Source: Nonomuraea pusilla
Lineage (GTDB): Bacteria > Actinomycetota > Actinomycetes > Streptosporangiales > Streptosporangiaceae
Assembly: GCF_900109355.1 (NCBI RefSeq)
Contig: NZ_FOBF01000016.1
Location: forward strand, 124,001 to 188,000
Length of the DNA: 64,000 nucleotides
Direction of reading: 5' to 3'
This document shows, one piece after another, positions 18,777-28,141 of this stretch (position 1 is its first letter; each line of letters opens with the position of its first letter). The notes beneath the pieces are model-generated. The model was not told where the DNA came from, ran no database searches, and worked only from the letters and a program-made list of their open reading frames with translations. Position numbers and translations under genes: made by a program.

Positions 18777-19971
18777 CCCGCCGCAGCGGCGAGACGGCGA
18801 GCGCCGCGGCGACGGCCAGCCAGCTCACCCCCGCGAACGCCATCAGCCCGTACGAGGTGCGGGTCAGCCCCTCCAGCGCCCCCGCCGTCAGAGCCGCCAG
18901 CGGGATCGACGAGAACGCGATCATCCTGCTGGTGCCGAGCACCCGGCCGAGCAGCCGCTCGGGGATGAGGAGCTGGCGCACGGTGGCGACGGCCACGATC
19001 GACGTCCCCGCCGCCGCGAACTGCCCCAGCCAGGCCAGGCCGATCGCGACCGGCCCGCGCGCGACGATCATCAGCAGCATCGACAGCCCGCCCGCCGCCG
19101 TCGCCCAGCACACGAGCGGCATCGGCCGCCACCGCCTGACCAGGCGGCTGCCCAGCGCCGCCCCGAGCACCGCGCCCGCCCCCTGGAAGGCGTAGACGAC
19201 GCCGATCTCCTCCGGCGTGAACCCGTGGTAGGCGCTGAGGTAGTAGACGAGGTTGCCGAGCAGCAGCCACACCCCGAAGTTGCAGGCCAGCGAGCCGAGC
19301 GCGGTGGTGAGCACGACCCGGTCGCCGCCGAGGAGGAACCGGAGCCCCTCCCCTGCGTCCGCGAGCACCGACCCGCGCCACCGGCGCGCCGCTCCCCGGC
19401 CGCCCGTCCTGACCGGCGTCGTTCCGATGAGGGCGATGAGCAGCGCCGAGACCGCGAAGCTCGCGGCGTCCACGTACACGGCCACCTGGTGGCCGAACGC
19501 CACCACGAGCGCGCCGCCGATCACCGGTCCCGCCATGTTCACCGCGTGCTCCCCCATGTGGACACGCGCGTTGGCCTGCGGCAGCCGGTCCTGCGGCACC
19601 AGCGACGGCAGGATCGCGCGGAACGCGGGCTGGTAGAGCGGGTCCACGGCGGCCAGCAGCAGCGCCACCAGGTAGATCGGCCACACCGACCCGGCACCGG
19701 CGGTGACGAGCAGGGCCAGCGCGAGCGTGACCACCGCCGAGACCGCGTCGCCCGCGACCAGGAGCCTCCGCCGGTCGAACCGGTCGGCCAGCACCCCTCC
19801 CACCAGGGAGAGCGCCAGGTACGGCAGGTACTCCACGACGTAGACCAGCCCGGTGCCGAGCGCCGACCCCGTCAGGTCGTAGACCAGCAGCGGCAGGGCC
19901 AGCCGGTAGATCCAGGTTCCGAGCGACGAGGTGAGGAACCCCGCGAGGAGGAGCCAGAACCGCCCGCCCAA
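18682..19971 (-). CDS. MFS transporter downstream of the TPR/peptide genes
   Basis: 429 residues, about 12 membrane helices. The MFS signature [17 protein letters not shown] lies in loop 2-3, and the layout ([33 protein letters not shown]) matches the enterobactin-exporter/MFS_3-like group, suggesting efflux. TTG start at 19971 with GGAGG 9 nt upstream; the TPR gene stop is only 4 bp away, so the two are cotranscribed. It may export the small peptide encoded upstream or a product of it; that is inference. Its C-terminus overlaps the siderophore ATPase on the other strand. Confidence 0.9.
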   Translation of the reverse strand: MGGRFWLLLAGFLTSSLGTWIYRLALPLLVYDLTGSALGTGLVYVVEYLPYLALSLVGGVLADRFDRRRLLVAGDAVSAVVTLALALLVTAGAGSVWPIYLVALLLAAVDPLYQPAFRAILPSLVPQDRLPQANARVHMGEHAVNMAGPVIGGALVVAFGHQVAVYVDAASFAVSALLIALIGTTPVRTGGRGAARRWRGSVLADAGEGLRFLLGGDRVVLTTALGSLACNFGVWLLLGNLVYYLSAYHGFTPEEIGVVYAFQGAGAVLGAALGSRLVRRWRPMPLVCWATAAGGLSMLLMIVARGPVAIGLAWLGQFAAAGTSIVAVATVRQLLIPERLLGRVLGTSRMIAFSSIPLAALTAGALEGLTRTSYGLMAFAGVSWLAVAAALAVSPLRRVTLADLAGRPPAGQDAAGSGPRAESPRPDPR

Positions 19972-19975
19972 CGCC

Positions 19976-21652
19976 TCAGACCTCCGCGAGCGCCTGCCTG
20001 ACGTCCTCGTCGTCCGGGGCCAGCTCCGCCGCTCTTCGCAGGTCGGCCCTCGCCTCCTCGGCCCGGCCCGCCGCCCGGTGCGCCACCGCCCGGTTGAACA
20101 GGAGCTCGGCCGTCTCCCCCAGCTTCAGCGCCCGGCTCAGGTCGGCCACGGCCGCGTCGTGCTCGCCGCGTCCGAAGGCCAGCTCGCCCCGGCCCGCCCA
20201 CGCGGGCACGAGGTCCTGGTCGAGCTCCAGCGCCCGGTCGAACGCCGCGAGCGCCTCGGCCGCCCGCCCCTCCGCGGCCTCCACCTGGCCCAGCACGCAC
20301 AGCAGGTAGGGATTGTCCGGGTCGAGCTCCAGCCCGCGCTCGGCGTCGCGCCGCGCCTGGACGGTGTCGCCCGCCGCGGCGCACAGGCCGCTCCTGTTGA
20401 CGTACGCCGCCGTGAAGGCCGGGTCGAGCTCCAGGGTGTGGTCCAGGTCGGCGCGGGCCCCTTCGAGGTCGCCCGCCGCGTACCTGACCTCCGCCCGGTT
20501 GTAGTACGCCTCCGGGAAGGGCGGGCTGAGCCGCATGACGCTCTCGTAGTCGGCCAGCGCCTCGTCGGCGCGGCCCAGCTTGAGCAGGAGGTTGCCCCGG
20601 TCGAGGTAGTAGTCGGGGTAGCCAGTGTCGAGCGCGATGGCGGCGTCGTAGTCGGCGAGCGCCTGCTCGGGGCGGCCCATCGCCGCCGTGAGCTGCGCCC
20701 GGTTGGCGTACAGGACGAGCCGGTGCACCGGGTGCTCGTCGGGCAGGTGCCGCTCCGCCAGGTCGATGGCCTGCTGCACGAGGTCGAGCGCCGCGTCGGG
20801 ACGGCCCCTGCGCAGCTCCACCAGCGCCTTGCCGTTGAGGTCGAAGCCCAGGTGGAAGGCGCGCTCAGCCGGGTCGGGCAGCAGCGAGGTGATCGTGACC
20901 GCCTCGTTGATCCAGGACAGCGCCTGCTCCGGGTCGCGCCTGGCGTGGTCGTGATGGCGGACGAGCAGCATGGCGGTGCCGTACGCGATGGTGGCGCGGT
21001 GCTTGGGGTCGGTGCTCTCCCTGCGCGCCCGGTCGTAGAGCTCCCTGGCCTCGTCCTCGCGTTCGACGGCCTCCAGGGCCGCGGCGACCCGCTGGACGAG
21101 CACCTCCCACTGGCGGGGTTCGTCGGCATACGCCATGCCGCGCAGCGCCTCCAGCCCGGCCTCGGCCATGGCGTGGTGGAACCCCTCGTCGCGGTAGCGG
21201 TCGAAGTCGGGCGGCACGGCGCCCTCGCGCGGCGCGGACGCGCCGGGCTCCACCGTCAGCAGGTCGGGGTGGACCCTGCGGCGCAGCACCTCGACCAGCT
21301 CGGCGTCGGTCTGGTCGGCCTCCGCCAGGTTGTCCACGCGCAGCGCGAGCGGGCCCGAGCGGCGCAGGTGGTCGCGGACGAACTCGGCCAGCCCGTTGGC
21401 GATCCTGAGGCTGCGCCGGGCCCCGGGGATGAGGATGCGCTGCTGCCTCGGCAGCGTGTCGGCGACCGACCGCCTGCGCACCGGCACCGCACCGGCCAGG
21501 TGGGGCGCGGCGACGCGGATCTCGATGTCGTACGCGGCGGCGAGGTCGGGCCACCGCTCCAGAGCCTGCGGGACGACGACGTCGAGCAGCGCGGCGGCCA
21601 GCGTGTACGGGCCGCGGAGCCTGCGGTCGGCGTCGAGGACGATCGTGTTCAC
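19976..21652 (-). CDS. TPR-repeat protein with degenerate STAND-like N-terminus
   Basis: 558 residues from a GTG with AGGAAGG 8 nt upstream. The N-terminal 140 residues (RLRGPYTLAAALLDVVV; ALRVDNLAEADQTDAELVEV) resemble part of the NTPase region of MalT/STAND-type regulators, but no Walker A is present, so nucleotide hydrolysis is unlikely. From about 310 to 545 there are seven or so 34-residue tetratricopeptide repeats (YDAAIALDTGYPDYYLDRG; YESVMRLSPPFPEAYYNRA). TPR solenoids bind peptides, and a 24-aa peptide gene lies directly upstream with an MFS gene directly downstream. A receptor or maturation-scaffold role is a hypothesis. Confidence 0.88.
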   Translation of the reverse strand: MNTIVLDADRRLRGPYTLAAALLDVVVPQALERWPDLAAAYDIEIRVAAPHLAGAVPVRRRSVADTLPRQQRILIPGARRSLRIANGLAEFVRDHLRRSGPLALRVDNLAEADQTDAELVEVLRRRVHPDLLTVEPGASAPREGAVPPDFDRYRDEGFHHAMAEAGLEALRGMAYADEPRQWEVLVQRVAAALEAVEREDEARELYDRARRESTDPKHRATIAYGTAMLLVRHHDHARRDPEQALSWINEAVTITSLLPDPAERAFHLGFDLNGKALVELRRGRPDAALDLVQQAIDLAERHLPDEHPVHRLVLYANRAQLTAAMGRPEQALADYDAAIALDTGYPDYYLDRGNLLLKLGRADEALADYESVMRLSPPFPEAYYNRAEVRYAAGDLEGARADLDHTLELDPAFTAAYVNRSGLCAAAGDTVQARRDAERGLELDPDNPYLLCVLGQVEAAEGRAAEALAAFDRALELDQDLVPAWAGRGELAFGRGEHDAAVADLSRALKLGETAELLFNRAVAHRAAGRAEEARADLRRAAELAPDDEDVRQALAEV

Positions 21653-21717
21653 GGGGAGCCTTCCTGCGCGAGCTGCGACGGGGAGCTCGCGGCGGGAGTT
21701 CGCGGAGGGAGCGCCGT

Positions 21718-21745
21718 GGCCGGCGCCTCACGGGAGGCGCCGGCC
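21718..21745 (-). terminator. Perfect 12-bp hairpin between the peptide gene and the TPR gene
   Basis: GGCCGGCGCCTC (21718-21729), loop of 4 nt, GAGGCGCCGGCC (21734-21745). It lies 14 nt downstream of the peptide stop and 65 nt before the TPR start. Its position suggests partial termination or RNA processing that would yield more peptide mRNA than TPR mRNA. No T run follows. Confidence 0.6.
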
Positions 21746-21758
21746 GGACACCATCGGG

Positions 21759-21833
21759 TCAGATGGTGTGCCGCGGCGCGGCCGCGGCGGTGGGCTTCAC
21801 GGTTCCGGGCTTGTGAACGACGATCTTCTTCAT
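21759..21833 (-). CDS. 24-aa basic peptide, putative signal or RiPP precursor
   Basis: ATG at 21831-21833, TGA at 21759-21761. The peptide starts MKKIVVHKPGTVKPT, continues with a run of alanines and ends PRHTI. AAAGG stands 5 nt before the ATG, a good ribosome site. The N-terminus is basic and hydrophobic, the middle is a Thr/Ala linker, and the end is a His-Thr-Ile tail. There is no Cys and little Ser, so a lanthipeptide is unlikely. It heads an operon with the TPR and MFS genes. I know of no named family; very short precursor genes next to a TPR regulator and exporter are typical of peptide signalling. Confidence 0.6.
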   Translation of the reverse strand: MKKIVVHKPGTVKPTAAAAPRHTI

Positions 21834-21982
21834 GGCACCCTTTCACGGCACTGGCGAGCTCGGTGACCGGTACATGTCAGCACACCGCGAAGAGGCCGAT
21901 CAAGGCTTATCTGGTAAGCGCTATTTCAGTCGAGATTTCCGTCCTGTCCGTAATTTCGGCAGATCGTCGGGAAACGTCGGAT

Positions 21983-23161
21983 TTACTCGCCCAGGATGGC
22001 GTCGACGAACACCTCGGGGTCGAACGGCGCCAGATCGTCCGGCCCCTCACCCAGGCCCACCAGCTTCACCGGCACGCCCAGCTCCCGCTGCACCGAGATG
22101 ACGATGCCGCCCTTGGCCGTGCCGTCGAGCTTGGTCAGGGCGATGCCCGTGATGTTCACCGCCTCGGCGAACACCTGCGCCTGGCGCATGCCGTTCTGGC
22201 CGGTCGTGGCGTCGAGGACGAGCAGCGTCTCGTCCACCGTGGCCTTCTTCTCGACGACCCGCTTGACCTTGCCCAGCTCGTCCATCAGGCCGGTCTTGGT
22301 GTGCAGGCGGCCAGCCGTGTCGACGATGACGACGTCGGCCTTCTCCTCGATGCCCCTCGCCGTGGCGTCGAACGCCACCGACGCCGGGTCGCCGCCCTCA
22401 GGGCCGCGCACCACGTCGGCGCCCACCCGGTCGCCCCAGGTCTGGAGCTGGTCGGCCGCCGCCGCCCGGAACGTGTCGGCCGCGCCCAGCACGACCTTCT
22501 TGCCGTCGCCCACCAGCACCCGGGCCAGCTTGCCCGTGGTCGTGGTCTTGCCGGTGCCGTTCACGCCCACCACGAGCACCACCGCCGGCCGCTCGCCGTG
22601 CTTCTGCACCCGCAGCGTACGGTCGAGGTCGGGGTTGACCTGCGTGAGCAGCTGCTCGCGCAGCAGCGCGCGCACCTCCTCGTGGGTGCGGCTGCCCAGC
22701 ACCTTCACCTTGGTACGCAGCTCCTCCACCATGACGCGGGTCGGCGCGACGCCCACGTCGGCGGTGATCAGGCTCTCCTCGATCTCGTCCCACACCTCGT
22801 CGTCGAGCCTGTCGCGGGACAGCAGGTCCAGCAGGCCGCGGCCGAGGGCGTTCTGGGAGCGGGCCAGGCGCGAACGCAGCCGCACCATCCGGCCCGCCGA
22901 CGGCGGCGGAACCTCGATCTCCGGCACCACCACGGCCGGCTCCGCCGGCTTGACCGGCGGAGGCAAGGTGGTGGTCGCGCCCTCGGCCTCCTCACCCGCC
23001 CCCGCGGGCCGCTTCTCCTCCTCGGGAAGCGGGGGAGCCTCAGGCGGCTTGACCGGCGGCGGCGCTGCCTTGCCACCCGGCCTGAACAGCAGGAAGAGGG
23101 CGCCGGCCGCCAGCAGGGCGACGACGACCACGATCACTATGACGCCGAGGTAACCATCCAC
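21983..23161 (-). CDS. ftsY: Signal recognition particle receptor FtsY
   Basis: 392 residues. An N-terminal membrane helix (5-26) and a Pro/Glu-rich linker (30-90) precede the helical N domain (95-190) and the GTPase G domain. Motifs are GVNGTGKTT (199-207), [12 protein letters not shown] (228-239), DTAGR (281-285) and [10 protein letters not shown] near the end. FtsY docks SRP-ribosome complexes at the membrane for cotranslational insertion. It follows smc, as in other actinobacteria. ATG at 23161, TAA at 21983. Confidence 0.97.
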   Translation of the reverse strand: MDGYLGVIVIVVVVALLAAGALFLLFRPGGKAAPPPVKPPEAPPLPEEEKRPAGAGEEAEGATTTLPPPVKPAEPAVVVPEIEVPPPSAGRMVRLRSRLARSQNALGRGLLDLLSRDRLDDEVWDEIEESLITADVGVAPTRVMVEELRTKVKVLGSRTHEEVRALLREQLLTQVNPDLDRTLRVQKHGERPAVVLVVGVNGTGKTTTTGKLARVLVGDGKKVVLGAADTFRAAAADQLQTWGDRVGADVVRGPEGGDPASVAFDATARGIEEKADVVIVDTAGRLHTKTGLMDELGKVKRVVEKKATVDETLLVLDATTGQNGMRQAQVFAEAVNITGIALTKLDGTAKGGIVISVQRELGVPVKLVGLGEGPDDLAPFDPEVFVDAILGE

Positions 23162-23261
23162 AAGATGTCAGTTTTCCAGATCGACCGGCATGCTCATGCC
23201 CAAGGCCACGCGGATCCGGCCAGGTTGATCGGGTCACGGGCCCCTGCGGCACCCTCCAGAC

Positions 23262-23376
23262 CGCGCCCCCTGCGGCCCCCTCCGGGCCGCGCCCCTGCGG
23301 CTCCGGCCCCGCCCGCGCCCTCCGCGGCTCCGGCCCGGTCGCGCCCCCTGCGGCTCCGGCCCGGTCGCGCCCCCTG
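23262..23376. repeat. GC-rich tandem repeats between smc and ftsY
   Basis: A 26-bp unit, GCGGCTCCGGCCCGGTC plus GCGCCCCCT, is repeated exactly at 23324-23349 and 23350-23375. Degenerate copies extend left to about 23262 and a partial copy right toward the smc stop at 23409. No gene is supported in this 247-bp gap. Confidence 0.75.
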
Positions 23377-23408
23377 CGGCTGCGCCGGGTCCGGCTCCGC
23401 CGCGGCGG

Positions 23409-26400
23409 TCAGGCGGACTCGCGCTCGCGCAGCCGCTGGCTCACCACCTGGGTCACGCCGTCGCCGCGCATCGACACGCCGTACAGCGCGTCGGCGATCT
23501 CCATCGTGCGCTTGTTGTGGGTGATGACGATCAGCTGCGAGCTCTGCCGCAGCTCCTCGAAGAGCGTCAGCAGCCGCTGCGTGTTCGTGTCGTCGAGCGC
23601 CGCCTCGACCTCGTCCATCACGTAGAACGGCGACGGCCGCGCCTTGAAGATCGAGATGAGGAACGCCACCGCCGTCAGCGAGCGCTCGCCGCCCGACAGC
23701 AGCGACAGCCGCTTGACCTTCTTGCCCGGCGGACGCGCCTCCACCTCGATGCCCGTGGTCAGCATGTCGGTGGGGTCGGTCAGCACGAGCCGCCCCTCGC
23801 CGCCCGGGAACACCCGCGTGAAGATCTGCTCGAACTCGCGCGCGACGTCCTCGTACGCCGAGGCGAACATCTGCTCCACCCGGTCGTCGACCTCCTTGAC
23901 GACGGTGAGCAGGTCGCGCCTGGTCTTCTTGAGGTCCTCCAGCTGGGAGGTCAGGAACGCGTGGCGCTCCTCCAGCGCCGCGAACTCCTCCAGCGCCAGC
24001 GGGTTGACCTTGCCGAGCTGGTTCATCTGCCGCTCGGCCGCCCGCGCCCGCTTCTCCTGCTCCTCCCGCACGTACGGCACCGGCGGCTCCCCCGGCACGG
24101 CCACCTCGGGGCCGTACTCGGCGACCAGCGCCTCGACCTCGACGCCGAACTCGTCCATGGCCCGCTGTTCGAGCTGCTCCAGGCGCATCCGCTGCTCGGT
24201 GCGGGCCACCTCGCTGCCGTGGACCCGGTTGACCAGCCGGTCGAGCTCCTGGCCCAGCTCGCGGACGTGCACCCGCACCTGCTTCAGCTCGGCGTCGATC
24301 GCGACCCTGGCCAGGTCGGCCTCGTCGCGCTCGCGCGCGGCCAGCGCGATCGACTCGGCCAGCCGCGCGAGCACCTGCCTGGCCGCCCCGCTGACCGCCT
24401 CGGCCACCACGGCCTGCTGCCTGCGCCTGGCCCGCTGGGCCGCCGCCTGGGCCCGCTCCTGCCGCTCGCGCTGCGCGGCCCGCAGCAGGGAGTCGGCCCT
24501 GCCCTCGATGCCCTTGACCCGCTCCTCGGCTGTGCGCACCTGCAGGCGGCAGTCCATCTCGCGCTGCCTGGCCGCCTCGCACGCCCCCGCCAGCTCGTCG
24601 CGCGCGTCGGTGGTGGGCTCGGACTCCAGCTCCTGGGCGTACTCGGCCTCGGCAAGCCTGATCTCCAGCTCGGCCAGCTCCTCCAGCCCCTCGGCGCGCG
24701 ACGCCCTGGCCGCCTCGACGCTCTTCACGAGCCTGGCCGCCTCGTCGTGGGCGGCCTGGGCGGCGGCTTCGAGCTGGGCGAGCCGCCTCGCCGCCGCGGC
24801 GCCGCGCTGGTCGGCCTCGCGCTGCTTCGCGCGTACCTGGTCGAGGGCGCCCTGCGCGGCGCTCACGCCGGACTGGGCGGTGGTGACGGCGGTCTGCGCC
24901 TCGTTCACGCGCGCCTGCGCGGCCTCCAGCGCGGCCTGCGCGGCCTGCTCGGCCTCGGCGGCCTCGTCGAACGCCAGCGTCGTCTCCTCCGCGCGCCGCT
25001 CGGCGTCCTCCAGGTCGGCGACGGCCTCGTCGAACGCCGCACGGACCTGCAGCACCGACGTGCCGCCCTCGGACCCGCCCTCCGCCAGGTGCGCGGCCAC
25101 CACGTCGCCGTCGCGGGTGACGGCCCGCAGCTCGGGACGGCTCAGGACGAGCGCGCGGGCGGCGTCGAGGTCGCCGACCACGGCCACGTCGCCGAGGACG
25201 CGCTCGACGGCGGCCCGCAGGTGGCCGGGAACGCCGACCAGATCAGCGGCCCACACGGCCCCATCAGGCAAACCGGGCCGAACGGAGCCCTCGGTGGACG
25301 CCATGTGCCCCGAGCCGTCGAGCGGCCTGGAGCGGTCCGAACCGTCGGATGACGTAGGCCGGTCGGAGCCATCGGGTGGCGTGGGCCGGTTCGTGCCGTC
25401 GGGTGCCGTGAAGCGGTCGGAGCCGTCGGGTCCCATGGGGCGGTCCGTTGGCCCGCCTTGGCCGGCCACGAGCAGCGTCGCCTGACCGGCCTTGGTGCTG
25501 CGCAGCAGGTCGAGGGCCTCGACCGCGGTGTCGAGCGACTCCACGGCGACGGCCTCGGCGACCGGCCCGAGCACCGCCGCGACCGCGGGCTCGGCCCCCG
25601 GCGTGACCTGGAGCACCGCGGCGAGCGGGCCGAGCACGCCGGTCAGCCCCGACTCCAGCACCGCCGCCCCGCCGTCGCCCTTGGCCAGGCCCAGCTCCAG
25701 CGCGTCGCGGCGGGCCCGCAGCGCGACGACCGCCCGCTGCGCCTCCTGGTCGGCCGCCCGCGCCGCGACGGTCGCCGTCCTGGCGGCCTGGAGCGCCGCA
25801 CGCGGCGCGTCGAGCGCGGACTTGGCCTCGTCGGCGGCGGCACGGGCCTCGTCGGCGACCGCGCGGGCCTCCTCGACCAACGCCTGGGCCGCGGCCAGCT
25901 CACGGGCCAGCTCCTCGGCCAGCGCGGGATCGGCGGAGGGCTCCTCGACGCGCCGCGCCTCCAGCTCCTCCCTGGCCTGCCCCTCGCGCTCGCCGGCGTC
26001 GGCGACGGCCCGTTCGAGCCTGCCGATCTCCTCCTCGGCGGCCCGCGCCCTGCTGCGTACCGACTCGACCTGGCCGCGCAGCCTGGCCAGCCCCTCGCGC
26101 CGGTCGGCGGCGGCCCTGGCCGCCATGGCGAGCCTGCGTTCCTCGGCGCCCAGCTCGGCCTCGGCCTCGGCGCGCCGTTGGACGGCCTCCTCCAGGAGGT
26201 CCTGGGCGTGCTCCAGCTCGGCCCTCAGGATCTCCTCGCGCTCGCGCATCTCGGCGGCCTCGCGTTCGAGGTCTTCCGGGTCGCGTCCGCGCCGCTCGAT
26301 GGAGGCCGCGTCGAGCGCGTGCCGGTGCCGCTCCGCGGCGAGCTGTTCGAGGCCCGTGATGCGCTCACGCAGCGACGAGAGCCTGAAGTACGTCTCCTGG

Positions 26401-27257
26401 GCCGCGCTGAGCCGCGGCTGCGCCTCGGCCTCGGCGGCCTCCAGCGCGGTCTCCCGCCGCTGCCCCTCGGCCAGGTCGGTCTCGACCTGGTTGCGCCTGG
26501 TCAGGATCGCGGCCTCGTCGGCGGCCTCGCGCTCCAGCGTCGCGCGCAGCGTGCACACGTCGTCGGCGAGCAGCCGCAGCCGGGCGTCGCGCAGGTCGGC
26601 CTGGATGACGGCGGCCTTGCGGGCGATCTCCGCCTGCCGCCCGAGGGGCTTGAGCTGGCGGCGCAGCTCGGTGGTGAGGTCCTGGACGCGGGTGAGGTTG
26701 GCCTGCATCGCGTCGAGCTTGCGCAGCGCCTTCTCCTTGCGCTTGCGGTGCTTGAGCACGCCCGCGGCCTCTTCGATGAACGCCCGGCGGTCCTCCGGGC
26801 CCGCGTGCAGCACGGCGTCGAGCTGGCCCTGCCCGACGATGACGTGCATCTCCCTGCCGATGCCCGAGTCGGACAGCAGCTCCTGGATGTCGAGCAGGCG
26901 GCAGGTGTCGCCGTTGATGGCGTACTCGCTCTGGCCTGACCTGAACATCAGGCGGCTGATCGTGACCTCGGTGTAGTCGATCGGGAGCGCGCCGTCGGAG
27001 TTGTCGATGGTCAGCGTGACCTCGGCCCGCCCCAGCGGGGGCCTGGACGAGGTGCCGGCGAAGATGACGTCCTCCATCTTGCCGCCGCGCAGCGACTTGG
27101 CGCTGTGCTCGCCCATGACCCAGGCGAGCGCGTCGACGACGTTGGACTTGCCCGAGCCGTTCGGGCCGACCACACAGGTGATGCCGGGCTCGAAGCGCAG
27201 GGCGGTCGCCGAGGCGAAGGACTTGAAGCCGCGCAGGGTGAGCGTCTTGAGATACAA
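23409..27257 (-). CDS. smc: Chromosome segregation ATPase SMC, with an unusual repeat in the hinge
   Basis: 1282 residues from a TTG at 27257 with AAGGGGG 7 nt upstream; upstream in-frame residues look non-coding. Walker A GPNGSGKS (31-38), Q-loop region, two long coiled coils, the hinge (about 540-720) and the C-terminal LLSGGERSLTAVAFL signature plus DEVEAALDDTN Walker B are intact. SMC organises and segregates the chromosome with ScpA/B. In the hinge, residues 609-671 are seven degenerate 9-residue repeats (PDGSDRPT-like), an insertion not expected in the conserved toroidal hinge. It sits where the hinge loop should tolerate extension. Confidence 0.96.
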   Translation of the reverse strand: MYLKTLTLRGFKSFASATALRFEPGITCVVGPNGSGKSNVVDALAWVMGEHSAKSLRGGKMEDVIFAGTSSRPPLGRAEVTLTIDNSDGALPIDYTEVTISRLMFRSGQSEYAINGDTCRLLDIQELLSDSGIGREMHVIVGQGQLDAVLHAGPEDRRAFIEEAAGVLKHRKRKEKALRKLDAMQANLTRVQDLTTELRRQLKPLGRQAEIARKAAVIQADLRDARLRLLADDVCTLRATLEREAADEAAILTRRNQVETDLAEGQRRETALEAAEAEAQPRLSAAQETYFRLSSLRERITGLEQLAAERHRHALDAASIERRGRDPEDLEREAAEMREREEILRAELEHAQDLLEEAVQRRAEAEAELGAEERRLAMAARAAADRREGLARLRGQVESVRSRARAAEEEIGRLERAVADAGEREGQAREELEARRVEEPSADPALAEELARELAAAQALVEEARAVADEARAAADEAKSALDAPRAALQAARTATVAARAADQEAQRAVVALRARRDALELGLAKGDGGAAVLESGLTGVLGPLAAVLQVTPGAEPAVAAVLGPVAEAVAVESLDTAVEALDLLRSTKAGQATLLVAGQGGPTDRPMGPDGSDRFTAPDGTNRPTPPDGSDRPTSSDGSDRSRPLDGSGHMASTEGSVRPGLPDGAVWAADLVGVPGHLRAAVERVLGDVAVVGDLDAARALVLSRPELRAVTRDGDVVAAHLAEGGSEGGTSVLQVRAAFDEAVADLEDAERRAEETTLAFDEAAEAEQAAQAALEAAQARVNEAQTAVTTAQSGVSAAQGALDQVRAKQREADQRGAAAARRLAQLEAAAQAAHDEAARLVKSVEAARASRAEGLEELAELEIRLAEAEYAQELESEPTTDARDELAGACEAARQREMDCRLQVRTAEERVKGIEGRADSLLRAAQRERQERAQAAAQRARRRQQAVVAEAVSGAARQVLARLAESIALAARERDEADLARVAIDAELKQVRVHVRELGQELDRLVNRVHGSEVARTEQRMRLEQLEQRAMDEFGVEVEALVAEYGPEVAVPGEPPVPYVREEQEKRARAAERQMNQLGKVNPLALEEFAALEERHAFLTSQLEDLKKTRRDLLTVVKEVDDRVEQMFASAYEDVAREFEQIFTRVFPGGEGRLVLTDPTDMLTTGIEVEARPPGKKVKRLSLLSGGERSLTAVAFLISIFKARPSPFYVMDEVEAALDDTNTQRLLTLFEELRQSSQLIVITHNKRTMEIADALYGVSMRGDGVTQVVSQRLRERESA
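25245..25433 (-). repeat. Seven 27-bp in-frame repeats inside the smc hinge
   Basis: The stretch encodes units GPDGSDRFT, APDGTNRPT, PPDGSDRPT, SSDGSDRSR, PLDGSGHMA, STEGSVRPG and LPDGAVWAA. At the DNA level the pattern GGTCGGAGCCGTCGGG recurs every 27 bp with divergence increasing toward one end, as in a slipped-strand expansion. Confidence 0.85.
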
Positions 27258-27779
27258 ACGCCGACCCCCTTCCCCTGAACGGACTTCGGGGAAAAGAGTA
27301 CTGGTCGAGCCGCCCCGCGCGGGCGGGTACGACGCGACCACCGCGCGTCGCTGCCCCACCGCCTCACCGAGAGCGTCCGCGCCCGGCGCACGGCCGCCGC
27401 GCCATGAGCCGCCGCCCGCCGCTTCTCGTGCGCAGGCGACCGGCTCACAGGGGGTGCGCCGGTCGCCTGCGAACGGGCGACACCGGACTCCCCGCCGGCC
27501 CATGACCTGCGGCGGCTCGCACCGGGGCTCACCGGCGACCCCGCTGCGCCTACGGGCGGGCTCGCATGCGGGCTCATCGGCGGTGTGGGTGGTTGCAGGG
27601 GTGCTTCGGGGGGGGCGGGGTTCGCGGATGGGGTCAGGGGCGGAGGTCAGGGGTGCGGCGCCTCGGGGCGCCGTTCACCTGGCCTTCCGCCCGCCTGGGC
27701 ACATGAGTGCGCACATTTCTGCGCACATGACAAGGGACGCCTCTCCGAGACGTCCCTGGATCTTGCGCTCCGATCACTC
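27258..27779. other. 522-bp gap upstream of smc with a 14-bp hairpin and no supported gene
   Basis: No frame looks coding. The main structure is CGCAGGCGACCGGC (27431-27444) facing GCCGGTCGCCTGCG (27458-27471), a perfect 14-bp inverted repeat with a 13-nt loop and no T run on either side. Around 27701-27731 the word TGCGCACAT occurs twice with a related third copy, GGCACATGA. The right end holds the terminator of the small coiled-coil gene. The smc promoter is presumably here but not recognisable. Confidence 0.5.
27734..27756 (-). terminator. Terminator of the small coiled-coil gene
   Basis: GGGACG (27734-27739) and CGTCCC (27751-27756) with an inner CTC/GAG pairing form a hairpin 24 bp after the stop of the 64-aa gene. 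On the minus strand it is followed by TTGTCAT. Confidence 0.55.
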
Positions 27780-27974
27780 TCAGGTGAGTGCCGGCTCGCG
27801 CTCTTGCATGCGGCTGAGCGCCTCGTCGCGGGTCTGCGCCGCAAGAGCGTCATTCTGGGCCTGAAGCCGGATGAGTTCTGCCTCCAGATCCCGGATACGC
27901 TGCTGCAGGCGGCGCATCTCCGAGACCATTCGAGGGTCAGGACCGCCGACGTGGCCGAGTAGAGCCTTCGCCAT
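27780..27974 (-). CDS. Small conserved coiled-coil protein
   Basis: 64 residues: MAKALLGHVGGPDPRM, then a heptad-rich helix (about 18-50, RRLQQRIRDLEAELIRL), then a short tail ending EPALT. This short protein is recurrent in Streptomyces and relatives, where the N-terminal GHVGGPDPR and the coiled coil are conserved; function is unknown to me. A dimeric or adaptor role is suggested by the coiled coil. GGAGG stands 9-10 nt before the ATG. It has its own terminator. Confidence 0.8.
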   Translation of the reverse strand: MAKALLGHVGGPDPRMVSEMRRLQQRIRDLEAELIRLQAQNDALAAQTRDEALSRMQEREPALT

Positions 27975-28141
27975 GGTAAAGGGTCCTCCACGCTGAGTGA
28001 CCAGACTGGTTCGCGCACTTCTGTTCCGCGGGAGGGGTGCGCGTGGTACCTAACAAGAGTCGCACCGGCGGTGTGGGCGGTCAAGTCGATCGGACCGCCG
28101 TCGCCCACCGATGGGCACTCCCGACATATAACTATACCCTA

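Noticed and set aside
19931-23524. A plus-strand open frame of almost 1200 codons across the TPR gene and ftsY
   Set aside because: It is antisense to two clearly conserved genes, is His/Arg/Gln-rich without domains, and has no ribosome site. Such frames are a by-product of very high GC at third codon positions.
23517-26976. Several plus-strand frames of about 500-600 codons opposite smc
   Set aside because: SMC is unambiguous on the other strand. The antisense frames are Ser/Ala/Arg or Leu/Gly/Arg-rich mirror images of its coiled coil.
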